From a bacterium (GTDB lineage Bacteria > Zhuqueibacterota > Zhuqueibacteria > Zhuqueibacterales > Zhuqueibacteraceae): DNA of 55,915 nt. Both the position numbers and the translations under genes were made by a program. Positions 42,974 through 51,603 of this stretch are shown here, one piece after another. The stretch lies in contig JAKLJX010000026.1 of NCBI GenBank assembly GCA_023150945.1, positions 37,658-93,572 on the forward strand, in the 5' to 3' direction. Each line of letters opens with the position of its first letter. Within the stretch, counting starts at the first letter, position 1. The notes beneath the pieces were generated by a model, which had not been told where the DNA came from, did not search any database, and was given only the letters and a program-made list of their open reading frames with translations.

Positions 42974-44407
42974 TTAGGCATGGCCGCCGCCGGCGGTGGT
43001 GCCGTCGATTTCACGATCGAGCGCACGCAGGGCTGCCAGAGCATCAAGCACGCCGACACCACAGCCTTCGCCACGGCCGAGTTTCCAGGCGCGTGCGGAT
43101 TCAGCGAGAATGCGGCTGATGGTCTCGGCTGCCACCGGATGGGAGCGCCGGCGTGAACGGCTCACCAACAACGCTGCCGTGGCAGAAACAAAGGGCGCGG
43201 CGAAGCTGGTGCCCGTGACCAGTTGGTAGTCACGCAAGCCAGCAGAGACCACGCGATCGCCCGGTGCACACAGATTGACATGACTGCCGGTGGTGTTGAA
43301 GGAAGAGGGATTGCCCTCGCCATCCACCGAAGCCACGGCGATGACTTCGTTGTAGGCGGCGGGGACGTATTCTTCACTCACACCGGAGTTGCCGCTCGCC
43401 GCCACCATCAGGCAGCCGCGCGCCTTGCCGTAACGCACCACGTCTTCATGCGGCAGGGGGTCATCTTCGTCCAGATCGGCGACGCGCGTGCCAAAGCTCA
43501 TATTGATCACGTGGGCGCCGAGATCAATGGCGGTTTTGACGCCCATGTCGATGTCCGCGATCGCGCCGATGCCAATGGCCTCGCTCTTGCCGGTAAGCTG
43601 GGCGGCGCCCAGCACGCGCAGCGGCAGCAGGCCGCTCGCACCGGCCAAGCCAGGCGGAATGCGGCTGCCCGCCGCACCCATGATGGCCGCGCATGAAGTG
43701 CCGTGGCCCACTTCATCTTCAGGATCGGTATCAACCTCACTGCGATCACCGCGCAGCAACAAACCGGTGGCGAGATCATGTGTGCCCAGTTGCACGGTGT
43801 CCAGTCCCGGCCGCAGGCGGTTCGCCAACTCGGGGTGCGTCTGTGCCACGCCGGTATCCACCACTGCGATGATGACCGCAGAATCGCCCGGCTCGTACGC
43901 CAAGGCTTCCGGCGCATTGACTTGAAGGCGCGGCAACCAAGCCTGCTCGAGATCGAACTCTGCCGGAGCCGGCTGAATGAAGGGGGTGGCGCAGACGTAG
44001 TAGGGCGACACTTGCTCCACGTAGGAGAGTTGGCGCAGAGCATCCACCAGGTGGTGAATGCAGCAACCCGGCAGCGTATCGATGCGGAAAGTGCGCGCCA
44101 GACCGAGTGCGTGCTCCACATCATCGAAGCCACGATGGCGTGCGCCCGGCAAGCCGAGAGACCTCGCAGCATTATGAAGCCGCGCCACCCGCACCGCGCC
44201 GCCGTGTTTGCGCAAGATGCGGTCGATGGCGCCGCCATCGATCTTGCTGAGGGGATCCGCCGCACCACTGCGTACGTCGAGCGCGGAAGGTATCCCCTCC
44301 GGGGCCTCACCAAGGGCGAGCTTCAAAGTCAGCCGGCCGGGCACACTGTAGAGGCGGTTGTGCCGTGACCACGGCATGATCAAGGATTTTGCGTTGGGAT
44401 TCATCAT
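42974..44407 (-). CDS. Subtilisin-like serine protease (S8 family)
   Basis: 477 residues with the full catalytic triad: Asp184 ('VIIAVVDTGVAQTHPEL'), His235 ('DEVGHGTSCAAIMGA') and Ser401 ('VTGTSFAAPFVSATAALL'), plus the oxyanion Asn340 ('MVAASGNSG'). The ~150 N-terminal residues ('LYSVPGRLTLKLALGEAPEG', 'HHLVDALRQLSYVEQVSPYYVCATP') look like a prodomain/inhibitor rather than a signal peptide. It is probably made as an inactive precursor. With no export signal, it may act in the cytoplasm, in an assembled particle, or after release. Preceding gene: Trypco2-like protein, 19 bp upstream. Confidence 0.92.
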   Translation of the reverse strand: MMNPNAKSLIMPWSRHNRLYSVPGRLTLKLALGEAPEGIPSALDVRSGAADPLSKIDGGAIDRILRKHGGAVRVARLHNAARSLGLPGARHRGFDDVEHALGLARTFRIDTLPGCCIHHLVDALRQLSYVEQVSPYYVCATPFIQPAPAEFDLEQAWLPRLQVNAPEALAYEPGDSAVIIAVVDTGVAQTHPELANRLRPGLDTVQLGTHDLATGLLLRGDRSEVDTDPEDEVGHGTSCAAIMGAAGSRIPPGLAGASGLLPLRVLGAAQLTGKSEAIGIGAIADIDMGVKTAIDLGAHVINMSFGTRVADLDEDDPLPHEDVVRYGKARGCLMVAASGNSGVSEEYVPAAYNEVIAVASVDGEGNPSSFNTTGSHVNLCAPGDRVVSAGLRDYQLVTGTSFAAPFVSATAALLVSRSRRRSHPVAAETISRILAESARAWKLGRGEGCGVGVLDALAALRALDREIDGTTAGGGHA

Positions 44408-44426
44408 GATCGTTCAACGATCTTCC

Positions 44427-45251
44427 TCAGGTTTTGCCAGTCCCATTGTTTCCGTTGAAGGCATAGGGATCATCGTTGCTCACAAGTTCCAAGTCGGTTT
44501 GCGCGATGCGACCCGGTGCCGTTTCCACAGCCAGCGCGCCGCTCAGCGGTTGCGCGGGCAACTCCACCACGAGTTCCTTCTCCGCGGCTTGTAGCAGCCG
44601 CAGAGGCTTGTCCCCGATGGTGATCTTGGGCTGCACCTTTCCGACAAGGTTGTTGCCGCGGATGCGCAGCACCGGTGCGGGCGCATGGCCGACTTGACCC
44701 GGCATTTCCAGTTGCTGCCTGATGACTTGGGTGATGAGCGGTTGCGAAGAGCGCTCGAGCGCCTGGCGCAGACGATTCACCGGCAGCCGTGTGACTTGCT
44801 GGAGGGTGTTTTGCACCATGTCCTCGCGCGTGCTGCGTTGCAGCGTGCGCAGTTGTTCCACACTGTGGATGCCGGCCCACTCCAGGCGCCGGCGCAGTTC
44901 TTCCCGTTCTTCCTCTTTGGCATCCTCACCGAAGACTTTGTCGAGCGAATCATCTTCCGTTTCAGCAATTGGCTCAACCGAATTCTCTTCGATCATCGGC
45001 CGAGTGACGGTGGTCAATGCCAGGTGGATGGTACTGGCCTGCGTCTCATTTGGCTCTGCCGGCCGCAGATGAACAGCGCTGTTCCGCACCTCGACATGCG
45101 TGCGCAGATCAATGGAGAGATCCTTCACCGCAAAGGTCAAAGGCAGGTTACGATTCTTGGCCTTGAGCGCCATGGCGGTCTGGGCGCGATCGAGCTGGCT
45201 GGTCAGCGCCTGAATGAAGTCCTCGATGGGGATGCCATTCGAACTGCTCAC
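44427..45251 (-). CDS. Trypco2-like N-terminus, helical middle, IPT/TIG-like C-terminus
   Basis: 274 residues. The GTG at 45251 overlaps the upstream TGA (GTGA). Residues 1-85 ('GIPIEDFIQALTSQLDRAQTAMALKAKNRNLPLTFAVKDLSIDLRTHVEV') have the helix-then-'FxVxxLxIxLxxxV' pattern of Trypco2, a domain named for co-occurring with trypsin-like proteases in predicted conflict systems. A trypsin domain is indeed encoded nearby. Residues 105-180 are helical, with a helix-hairpin-helix-like 'LEWAGIHSVEQLRTLQRSTREDMVQ'. Residues 190-250 ('VLRIRGNNLVGKVQPKITIGDKPLRLLQAAEKELVVELPA') resemble an IPT/TIG beta sandwich. Likely an adaptor; the domain calls are by eye. Confidence 0.6.
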   Translation of the reverse strand: MSSSNGIPIEDFIQALTSQLDRAQTAMALKAKNRNLPLTFAVKDLSIDLRTHVEVRNSAVHLRPAEPNETQASTIHLALTTVTRPMIEENSVEPIAETEDDSLDKVFGEDAKEEEREELRRRLEWAGIHSVEQLRTLQRSTREDMVQNTLQQVTRLPVNRLRQALERSSQPLITQVIRQQLEMPGQVGHAPAPVLRIRGNNLVGKVQPKITIGDKPLRLLQAAEKELVVELPAQPLSGALAVETAPGRIAQTDLELVSNDDPYAFNGNNGTGKT

Positions 45252-45529
45252 GGTTCCGGCTCTTCGTTTATGCGAAAGCGCAAACGCCCGCGCTGCTCCT
45301 CAAAACCTGATTGCCAGCGCCACAGCGGCACGTCCGCTAACAATTGCCACTCTCCCTGCACGCGCCGCAAGCGCACCTCAATGGGAATATCCAGACCTAG
45401 CGAGCGCACGCGCACCAGGTCTTGCGGCTCATCATCAAATCCCATGGCAGCGGCGAGATCAATCAGCGTTTCTGCCAGTGGCCGGCGCCCAGTACACTGC
45501 AGCCCCTCACTGTTTTTTTCGCAATCCAC
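45248..45529 (-). CDS. Small protein of unknown function, coupled to the Trypco2-like gene
   Basis: 93 residues from a GTG with AAAGGAGGAGCC upstream, one of the best ribosome sites in the run. 'GRRPLAETLIDLAAAMGFDDEPQDLVRVRSLGLDIPIEVRLRRVQGEWQLLADVPLWRWQSGFEEQRGRLRFRINE': a helix followed by four or more strands, soluble. I recognise no family. The four-base overlap with the next gene implies that the two products are made together and may bind each other. Confidence 0.68.
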   Translation of the reverse strand: MDCEKNSEGLQCTGRRPLAETLIDLAAAMGFDDEPQDLVRVRSLGLDIPIEVRLRRVQGEWQLLADVPLWRWQSGFEEQRGRLRFRINEEPEP

Positions 45530-45548
45530 TGGCTCCTCCTTTTCTCAC

Positions 45549-46766
45549 TCAAGCAGAGCCTTCAGTCGGTGCTGTTGTCGGTGCGTTGATTTGGCCCTGT
45601 ACTGGTTGCTGGGCGGTGTCCTCGGAAACAGGCGCCTGCCGGTTTGCGGTCGTGCCATTGCTGCCTGGCTTCGGCAGTTGGCGGGCATTGCGTTGCAACA
45701 ACGCCATTTGAGCTTGATCCACAAACCGCTCCAGCGGCAGCGTTTCGCTGACAAAATTGATTTCGACATTCCCGAAGAGCTCAGCCTTGAGGTCGGTATC
45801 GGTTTGCGCATTGACGCCCACGGTGGAGATCATGGTGGCGTGCTGGGCATAATTGGCGCTGCCCCGCCGTCCCCAAGCCGAGTTGGTGGCGGGATCCTGC
45901 GACACGGCGTAGTCCACCTGCGCACGGTCACTCGCCGCCGCGCGAAAACGCACGCGTGCCGAGATCGAGCCATCCTTGACGTTGATGCGGTTCATGCCCA
46001 TCAACACCATGGTAGCCAGCATCTGCATGCGGCTCTCGCCGATGCGGCGCCGGGCCTCGGGCACCAGCCGCTCTTCCAGCAACGCATTGGAAAATTCCTC
46101 GCCTGCCAAACCGAACTCACTCAGCCATTCCGGTGGCTCGCGAAATTCATCGCCGGAGTTGGATCTGACCTGCAAGCGAGGCTCCGGCCCGTTAAGATTC
46201 AACTGAACGTCGCGCGCATAGCGCTGCGCCAGCCAGTCGCGGGCTTGATTCGCGGAGACATTGTCGCGCGTGAAGTCATCGACATTCTTGGCGACGGCAC
46301 TCACCAGGTCCGCAAACGCCTCCATTTGGCGGATGGAGGCGTCCACAATCGCGTCAAAAGTGCCGTGCACCAAACCCGCCACGAAAGCGGGAAAATCGAT
46401 TTCGTCAATGAGTGCACCGGCGCGTTCGGCGAGCGTCTCGGTGGCGGCCCGGCGCGGTGCGGGCGCATTGCCTTCCGTCGTTGCAGGTTCTTGCGCTGGC
46501 ATCTGCTGTTCACCGCCGCGCTGAAAGTGGGAGCGCCGCCGGGTGAAATCCTCCGGAGTCTCGAGTGCAAAAGCGTAGGGGTCGCTGGCCGCAGGTACTG
46601 CTCCCGAGGTCTGAGTGAAGGTCCGGCGTATCTTTTCCAAATCGAGCAACAGCGATCGCTGCGTGGCAGCATCCAACTGCCTGAAAGCAGCGGACTGTTG
46701 AAGTTTGGAGGCGGCCTGTTCCGCCAGATCGCGCGCAGCCCGGATTTCAGGAGAATGGTCTTTCAA
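45549..46766 (-). CDS. Family A paralogue A1, unknown function
   Basis: 405 residues; the start is probably the TTG at 46766, with only a weak GAGCCGGGAAC upstream. Shared blocks: 'ARDLAEQAASKLQQSAAFRQLDAATQRSLLLDLEKIRRTF'; 'DFPAFVAGLVHGTFDAIVDASIRQMEAFADLVSAVAKNVDDFTRDNVSANQARDWLAQRYARDV'; 'LVPEARRRIGESRMQMLATMVLMGMNRINVKDGSISARVRFRAAASDRAQVDY'; 'GNVEINFVSETLPLERFVDQAQMALLQRNARQL'. The tail is Pro/Gln/Thr-rich. It lies far upstream of A2-A4 in the run, separated by the subtilase and B1. Confidence 0.78.
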   Translation of the reverse strand: MKDHSPEIRAARDLAEQAASKLQQSAAFRQLDAATQRSLLLDLEKIRRTFTQTSGAVPAASDPYAFALETPEDFTRRRSHFQRGGEQQMPAQEPATTEGNAPAPRRAATETLAERAGALIDEIDFPAFVAGLVHGTFDAIVDASIRQMEAFADLVSAVAKNVDDFTRDNVSANQARDWLAQRYARDVQLNLNGPEPRLQVRSNSGDEFREPPEWLSEFGLAGEEFSNALLEERLVPEARRRIGESRMQMLATMVLMGMNRINVKDGSISARVRFRAAASDRAQVDYAVSQDPATNSAWGRRGSANYAQHATMISTVGVNAQTDTDLKAELFGNVEINFVSETLPLERFVDQAQMALLQRNARQLPKPGSNGTTANRQAPVSEDTAQQPVQGQINAPTTAPTEGSA

Positions 46767-46827
46767 GTTCCCGGCTCTGAGTTAATTGGTTGGTTGTCGA
46801 TGACATGCACTCGAATTCGGTCACCGA

Positions 46828-48012
46828 CTACAGGCGAAAGACGATATCCTGCAGCCGGCTCGAGTCCCGCAGTCGCAGCAATCGTTGCTTTGCCACCCCC
46901 GTGGCAGCCTGCACGATCCGGCAAACCATCTCGTGCGGCGAAGGCAGCGGCAGCACGCCCCGCTCACGCAGGGCAGCCACGAGCGCGGCGTGGGTCTGCG
47001 GGTTGAACACGCCCTCAGGAGAACTTACTCCGGCAGCTCGCTGAAATCCGGAAACGCTGTCATAACCCAGCGTCCGCAGCGCATGCTGGCGTTGTGCCGC
47101 CGTGCGCAGCGGCCCGGCGGCCTGCACCACCCACCTGAGGCCGCCGCCCAAACCGCGCGTCACCACGCGATCGTACATCATCGCCAATCCGCGATCACTA
47201 CTGAGGCTGAGACCGGCCGCGATGGCGAGCATGGGACGAAACTGGCCTTCGATGGCTTCTTCATTCTGCGCATTCTGAAACGCTGGTACTTCCCCGGCGC
47301 GCTGAAATTTTTCCACCCAGCTTTGACTCCACAACGGCGAGCCAGCCACCGGCAGCAACCGCTGCTCAGGTGTGGCAGCATTGGTCACGGCCAACAGTTC
47401 CTCTGCCTCCGGGCCGAAGATTTGTGCGAAGCGCCCGGCATCACGCTGCTGCATGAGTTGCAGCACTCGCCCCAGGCGCCCGGATTCCTGCGTGAAGAGC
47501 ACGAGGCCGAACGCCAGCCCAATGTGCCGCTGCTGGTGAGAAGGATGGCCGGCAGTGTCGAACTCGCGATCGGCTGAAATGGCCGAATATCCCAGGTCAC
47601 CGGAATCGGCCACTGCCACCTCGCGGATAATGCGATAGATCTGCTCGTTGCTGAGCTCGGCGAGGCCGGAAGCCTCGGACGGGGGCTGCTCGGGATCAGC
47701 GGCCGCACCGAGCTCCTCAGCGTAGCCGGGTTCTTTGAGCGAAATGGACAAGTCCGCTGGGACTTCCGGGGCCGGTGCGCTATCCAACGCGCTGGCAGCC
47801 GTCGCAACCTCCTGCACCACCTCCACCGGCGCTTCGCGATCAGCAGGCGGGGCGGACAGGCGAAACCCGCTGTTGCTTTTGCCATTCTTGGTGAGAGCGG
47901 TAGCGCTGTGGGCGTGCCCGTTCTGCTCGATCACTTCCACCGCCGCCACGATATCCTGCGGCGGCGCCGACATGCGAAACTCATTATGGCCGGATTTCTT
48001 GTTCTCTGCCAT
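46828..48012 (-). CDS. Protein with tandem 'FRxSAPP' motifs, lysozyme/chitosanase-like middle and peptidoglycan-binding-like end
   Basis: 394 residues from the ATG at 48012 (GAGGAA, seven-base spacer). The first 75 residues hold two copies of a motif, 'NEFRMSAPPQDIVAAVEVIEQNG' and 'SGFRLSAPPADREAPVEVVQEV', joined by disordered sequence. The middle ('NEQIYRIIREVAVADSGDLGYSAISADREFDTAGHPSHQQRHIGLAFGLVLFTQESGRLGRVLQLMQQRD', 'LAMMYDRVVTRGLGGGLRWV') has the helical look of lysozyme/chitosanase-type hydrolases. The end ('TLGYDSVSGFQRAAGVSSPEGVFNPQTHAALVAAL') resembles a peptidoglycan-binding domain. The catalytic acid is uncertain. It lies between the amidase-protease fusion and A1. Confidence 0.6.
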   Translation of the reverse strand: MAENKKSGHNEFRMSAPPQDIVAAVEVIEQNGHAHSATALTKNGKSNSGFRLSAPPADREAPVEVVQEVATAASALDSAPAPEVPADLSISLKEPGYAEELGAAADPEQPPSEASGLAELSNEQIYRIIREVAVADSGDLGYSAISADREFDTAGHPSHQQRHIGLAFGLVLFTQESGRLGRVLQLMQQRDAGRFAQIFGPEAEELLAVTNAATPEQRLLPVAGSPLWSQSWVEKFQRAGEVPAFQNAQNEEAIEGQFRPMLAIAAGLSLSSDRGLAMMYDRVVTRGLGGGLRWVVQAAGPLRTAAQRQHALRTLGYDSVSGFQRAAGVSSPEGVFNPQTHAALVAALRERGVLPLPSPHEMVCRIVQAATGVAKQRLLRLRDSSRLQDIVFRL

Positions 48013-48079
48013 GGTTTCATTCCTCATTCATTCACTGCTGTCGACGGAAACAATCGCATGGGTGAACTGCGGCACAGCC

Positions 48080-51000
48080 TCAATCCTGGGTCCACGCAAA
48101 GCGCTGGCCGAAGGTGCCATTGCCGTAGAGAATCAAATCCGTGCGCGCCAAAGCATCGCTGTAGATCGGGCTGTCGAAGCGATAGTGGAACTGTAGCTTG
48201 ATGGCGGCAAAGGTGGTGTTGTCCGGCGGCTGGCGAAAGGCACGACGATCGTCCATGATGTTGGCCTTAACCGTCAAGCCCCAGCCAACGGCATCGTTGG
48301 TGCGCACGGGTGTGATTAGAATGTTGCCCAGCGAGCGGCCATCATACTGAAAACTCACCTCGAAGTCGGCATAGATCGCATCCTGGCCGAACACGCTAGC
48401 CCAATGCGGCCCCGGCACATTGATGGTCATCTCCCGAACTTGGCCGCCGGCATTGGCGGCATTGTCATTGAGATGCTTGAAGCCCTGCAATTTGTCCAGC
48501 TCCCAGTGCACGTCGCCCTCATTGTCGAGAATGCGCGTCATGGTGGCGCCGACGATGGCCGAGGCGATCTCCACCACCTGCATCGGCTTGGAGGTTGCGC
48601 CATTGCCAGACATGCCCTTGGCATGAGCTGTGCGAGATGGCGATCCTGCGCCGATCATGCGCCCGCTGGTTCCGCTAGCATGCAGAATCTGCACGTTGAC
48701 ATTGCCCGGGCCGTTGGTGGTGGCGCGATTCTCGTACTCGCGCATGAACTCCCGAAAACCCTTGACGCTTTGGTGTTGCCCCTTGCCAGCAGGCCAGGGA
48801 TCATTGTAGCGTACGAAGGTGCCCTCGGGCGTGCCGTCGCCATACACGCCGGTTACCGTCACCGCATGGCCGGAGGGAACCGCTACGCCGATCCACAACG
48901 GGCCATTGGTCTCCAACAGCCGGCGAAAGCCCTCGACGGTGTAGGATTGTGGTGGCTCTGCCACCAAACGCCACGCTTGCCCCAGCGCCGCATGGTCGCG
49001 GGGATAGAGGCCGGTGTGATACTCCTGCCATCTGCCCGCGCCCGCCGCGATCTCGGCAGGGTCGATGGAGAGGCGGTCGCGCCAGCCCACGACCATGGCC
49101 GCCGCCGCTGCCCAGCACGACATGTTGGTGAGCTGGGGCACGAGCTCGACTTCGTTCCAGTTGACATCGAACGATTGTCCCTGCGAGAGCGTGGCAGCGG
49201 CTGGCATTGCCACCTCCGTTTGAGCCGGAGCCTCCTGGCCGGCAGGTGCGCCATTGTGAGGGTCGCAGCCTCCGGCAGCAGCGCGGGATCCACCGAGTGT
49301 CGCGGTCTGCCGGGCGTGCGTTGTTGCTGTACCGAGCGCTTTGGTGCTGGCGCCGCCGGGATTCCCTACCGACCAGATCCAATTGATCTTGTCCTGCGTC
49401 AGGCGGCAACCTTGGTTGAGCTGGCGATCAAAACCCGAGACATGCACGCCGATGATGGAATGGGCCAGCACAGATTGCTGTGCTTGTTGATCATCATAGG
49501 CATAGACATAGAACACCGGCGAGCCGCTGTTGCCCGGCTCGGTGTTGATGTGATATTGGAAACGCTCCTGGTTGTCGGAGAGCGCGCGGATGGTATCGCC
49601 TTCCAGATTTTGCTTCTCCTCGTCTCCCGTGACCGCGCCGTAGCCGCACACGATGATGGGTTCGGGGATGGACATGTTGAGTTCTTCCAGCGCATCAAAG
49701 TACTGGCCATTCGGCGGCGGCGTATTGACGCGCAATACGGCGAGATCAAAATCAAATCCGCCGTCATAGCGCGGGTGGTACGCCCAGTCCGCGCGATTGA
49801 CCCGGAAAGAGCCGAAGGGTTCTTTGTTGGCAGGATCGTTGGCATTGAGGCCGGGCGTAACGATGATGTGAGAGGCCTGGGTGCGCGTTCTCCAAGCGAT
49901 GACATTGTGGGCGCAGGTCAGAATGCGATCTTCCGCGATGTAGAAGCCGGTGCCGATGCCGGGGCTCGAGCTGCCGGGCATGAAGATCTTGAACTGGCAA
50001 ATTGCCGAATGCGGAAAGAACGTCGTGATCGGCACGCCCGCACGCCAGCGCGCATAGCGTTTCGTCCACTCCCAAATCATGTGGAGGGCGTCCAGGAAGC
50101 CAGTGGGCCGGTAATCCGGCTCCACAATTCGCATGGCGCGCGCGGCTACGGGAGTGGTGCCCGCGTTCCCGTTTTGCCCGCTGGGAATGGGAACGCCTGC
50201 GGGATGAGATTCATCGGTGCGCATTGCCACGCCCTGGCTCGAGGCAGCCGCTTTGGGAAAGCACGAGCTGCTTTGCACCAGGCGCATGTAGTAATCCCAA
50301 TCCCAAACCGCATTGGGGCAGGCTCGATGGCTGGTGTTGGGGTCGGCCTCGGCGTGGCCGAGAATGTGTTGGCGGTCGAGCGGAATATTGTAGCGGTCCG
50401 CCAGCCAGCGCACCAACGCGGCGGAGCTGCGGTACTGTGCCTCGGTGGGATGCAAACCGCGGGTATTGGCATTGTGCTCGATTCCGATGCTGTCGGAATT
50501 GGCGCTGCCAGCGTGCCAGGCAACCCGATCGTGCGTCACCATCTGCACCACTTCGCCATCCTGCCCGACGATGTAGTGGGCGCTGACCTTTCTGGCCGTG
50601 CCGTCACGCTCCACGGGATTCTGAAACCAGCCAACCGTACCGTTGATATTGGCGCCGCCGTCGGTAATGTGAATGATGATGCGTCGGATTTCGCTGACGC
50701 TGCGCGTGCCGCCGAACCACTTGGCTGGAACAAAGCGGCTGGCTTGGGGGTACTCGGGATCGGTGCGTGACTGCGTCGCAGCCATGGCCTGGGGCTTTGC
50801 GTGCTCATCCGGAATGGGCCCCTCGATGGCATAGTCTTCGGCACTCATGGTCATGGGACCAAAGCCGTCGTCATATTCGAACGCTGCGCCAGTGCTCGCC
50901 GTTGACAGCATGGCTGGGCGTTCCGCCCCCGCCGTGCTGCCATTGGCCGGCGCAGGAGTCGCACCATTGGCAGGCCTTGCCGCTTGGCCGTTGATTTGTT

Positions 51001-51490
51001 CTGTGCCGGGCCGGGCGAGATCGCCTGCCCAGGTCAATGCGCCGTGGCTGGCCTGCCCATAGCCGTTGCCAGCCTCCGAGCGAGAACGCGGCAGGGTGCT
51101 CAACCGCCGGGCTGTGCGCCCCGAGAAGGTCTGGAGGCCGATGTAAGGGCTGGCGTCGGTGGGCGAGCTGATTTCAACAATTTTGCTGCCGCCGCCATCC
51201 GCGAAAGTGGCGAAGCCGTAGAAGAGCTTGGGTTGACCGGCGAAGCGTTGCAGCGCCGCCTGCGGCACCAGATAGACCGCCTGCCCGCGCTCGACCCGCA
51301 AGACGCCCTGCTCGCGGCTCGAGTAGAAATTGGCGTGCGTGCGCCGATTCTTCTGGTCAGCGCGAAACAAAGAGGGATCAGTGGCGAGGGCCACTTCAAA
51401 CCAGGGGTGCTCACCGGTGGTGACGGTGAAGCCGAGCACCGAAAAACGATCGCTGACTTCCATGCGTGTAGGACGGATCATCGTTGCCAT
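48080..51490 (-). CDS. Triple-enzyme protein: zinc amidase, trypsin-like protease and papain-like protease
   Basis: 1136 residues; perfect AAGGAGGT before the ATG. Residues 1-130: unknown beta-rich domain. 262-405: N-acetylmuramoyl-L-alanine amidase of the PGRP/T7-lysozyme kind ('RRIIIHITDGG' His274, 'AHYIVGQDG', 'SIGIEHNA', 'ILGHAEADPN' His379, 'HRACPNAVWDWDYYM' Cys391). 495-700: trypsin-like protease ('GTGFYIAEDRILTCAHNV' His528, 'FDLAVLRV' Asp582, 'EPGNSGSPVFY' Ser655). 775-925: papain-like/AvrRpt2-type protease ('NMSCWAAAAAMVVGW' Cys792, 'PSGHAVTVTGV' His875, 'RYNDPWP' Asp897). 985-1136: unknown beta-rich domain. Ala/Gly/Asn-rich linkers join them. No signal peptide. All three catalytic sets look complete. 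Confidence 0.88.
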   Translation of the reverse strand: MATMIRPTRMEVSDRFSVLGFTVTTGEHPWFEVALATDPSLFRADQKNRRTHANFYSSREQGVLRVERGQAVYLVPQAALQRFAGQPKLFYGFATFADGGGSKIVEISSPTDASPYIGLQTFSGRTARRLSTLPRSRSEAGNGYGQASHGALTWAGDLARPGTEQINGQAARPANGATPAPANGSTAGAERPAMLSTASTGAAFEYDDGFGPMTMSAEDYAIEGPIPDEHAKPQAMAATQSRTDPEYPQASRFVPAKWFGGTRSVSEIRRIIIHITDGGANINGTVGWFQNPVERDGTARKVSAHYIVGQDGEVVQMVTHDRVAWHAGSANSDSIGIEHNANTRGLHPTEAQYRSSAALVRWLADRYNIPLDRQHILGHAEADPNTSHRACPNAVWDWDYYMRLVQSSSCFPKAAASSQGVAMRTDESHPAGVPIPSGQNGNAGTTPVAARAMRIVEPDYRPTGFLDALHMIWEWTKRYARWRAGVPITTFFPHSAICQFKIFMPGSSSPGIGTGFYIAEDRILTCAHNVIAWRTRTQASHIIVTPGLNANDPANKEPFGSFRVNRADWAYHPRYDGGFDFDLAVLRVNTPPPNGQYFDALEELNMSIPEPIIVCGYGAVTGDEEKQNLEGDTIRALSDNQERFQYHINTEPGNSGSPVFYVYAYDDQQAQQSVLAHSIIGVHVSGFDRQLNQGCRLTQDKINWIWSVGNPGGASTKALGTATTHARQTATLGGSRAAAGGCDPHNGAPAGQEAPAQTEVAMPAAATLSQGQSFDVNWNEVELVPQLTNMSCWAAAAAMVVGWRDRLSIDPAEIAAGAGRWQEYHTGLYPRDHAALGQAWRLVAEPPQSYTVEGFRRLLETNGPLWIGVAVPSGHAVTVTGVYGDGTPEGTFVRYNDPWPAGKGQHQSVKGFREFMREYENRATTNGPGNVNVQILHASGTSGRMIGAGSPSRTAHAKGMSGNGATSKPMQVVEIASAIVGATMTRILDNEGDVHWELDKLQGFKHLNDNAANAGGQVREMTINVPGPHWASVFGQDAIYADFEVSFQYDGRSLGNILITPVRTNDAVGWGLTVKANIMDDRRAFRQPPDNTTFAAIKLQFHYRFDSPIYSDALARTDLILYGNGTFGQRFAWTQD

Positions 51491-51603
51491 CCTGACCTCC
51501 TTGGTAAACTATTGTGGCCTGCAGAGCTGGCCGTGCAAACCCGCTCCACCCGCAAGCATGGGCGTTGCGTTCTTCCCAGCTCCGCAAGGCAGCTCGAATA
51601 CAT

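Noticed and set aside
44685-50770. Very long open frames on the plus strand opposite the protease locus (for example about 44685-47006 and 48404-50770) and opposite B1 (41174-42820).
   Set aside because: They are antisense shadows of GC-rich genes. Their translations are His/Ala/Arg-rich with no family motifs, while the minus-strand frames carry complete catalytic sites and paralogous blocks.
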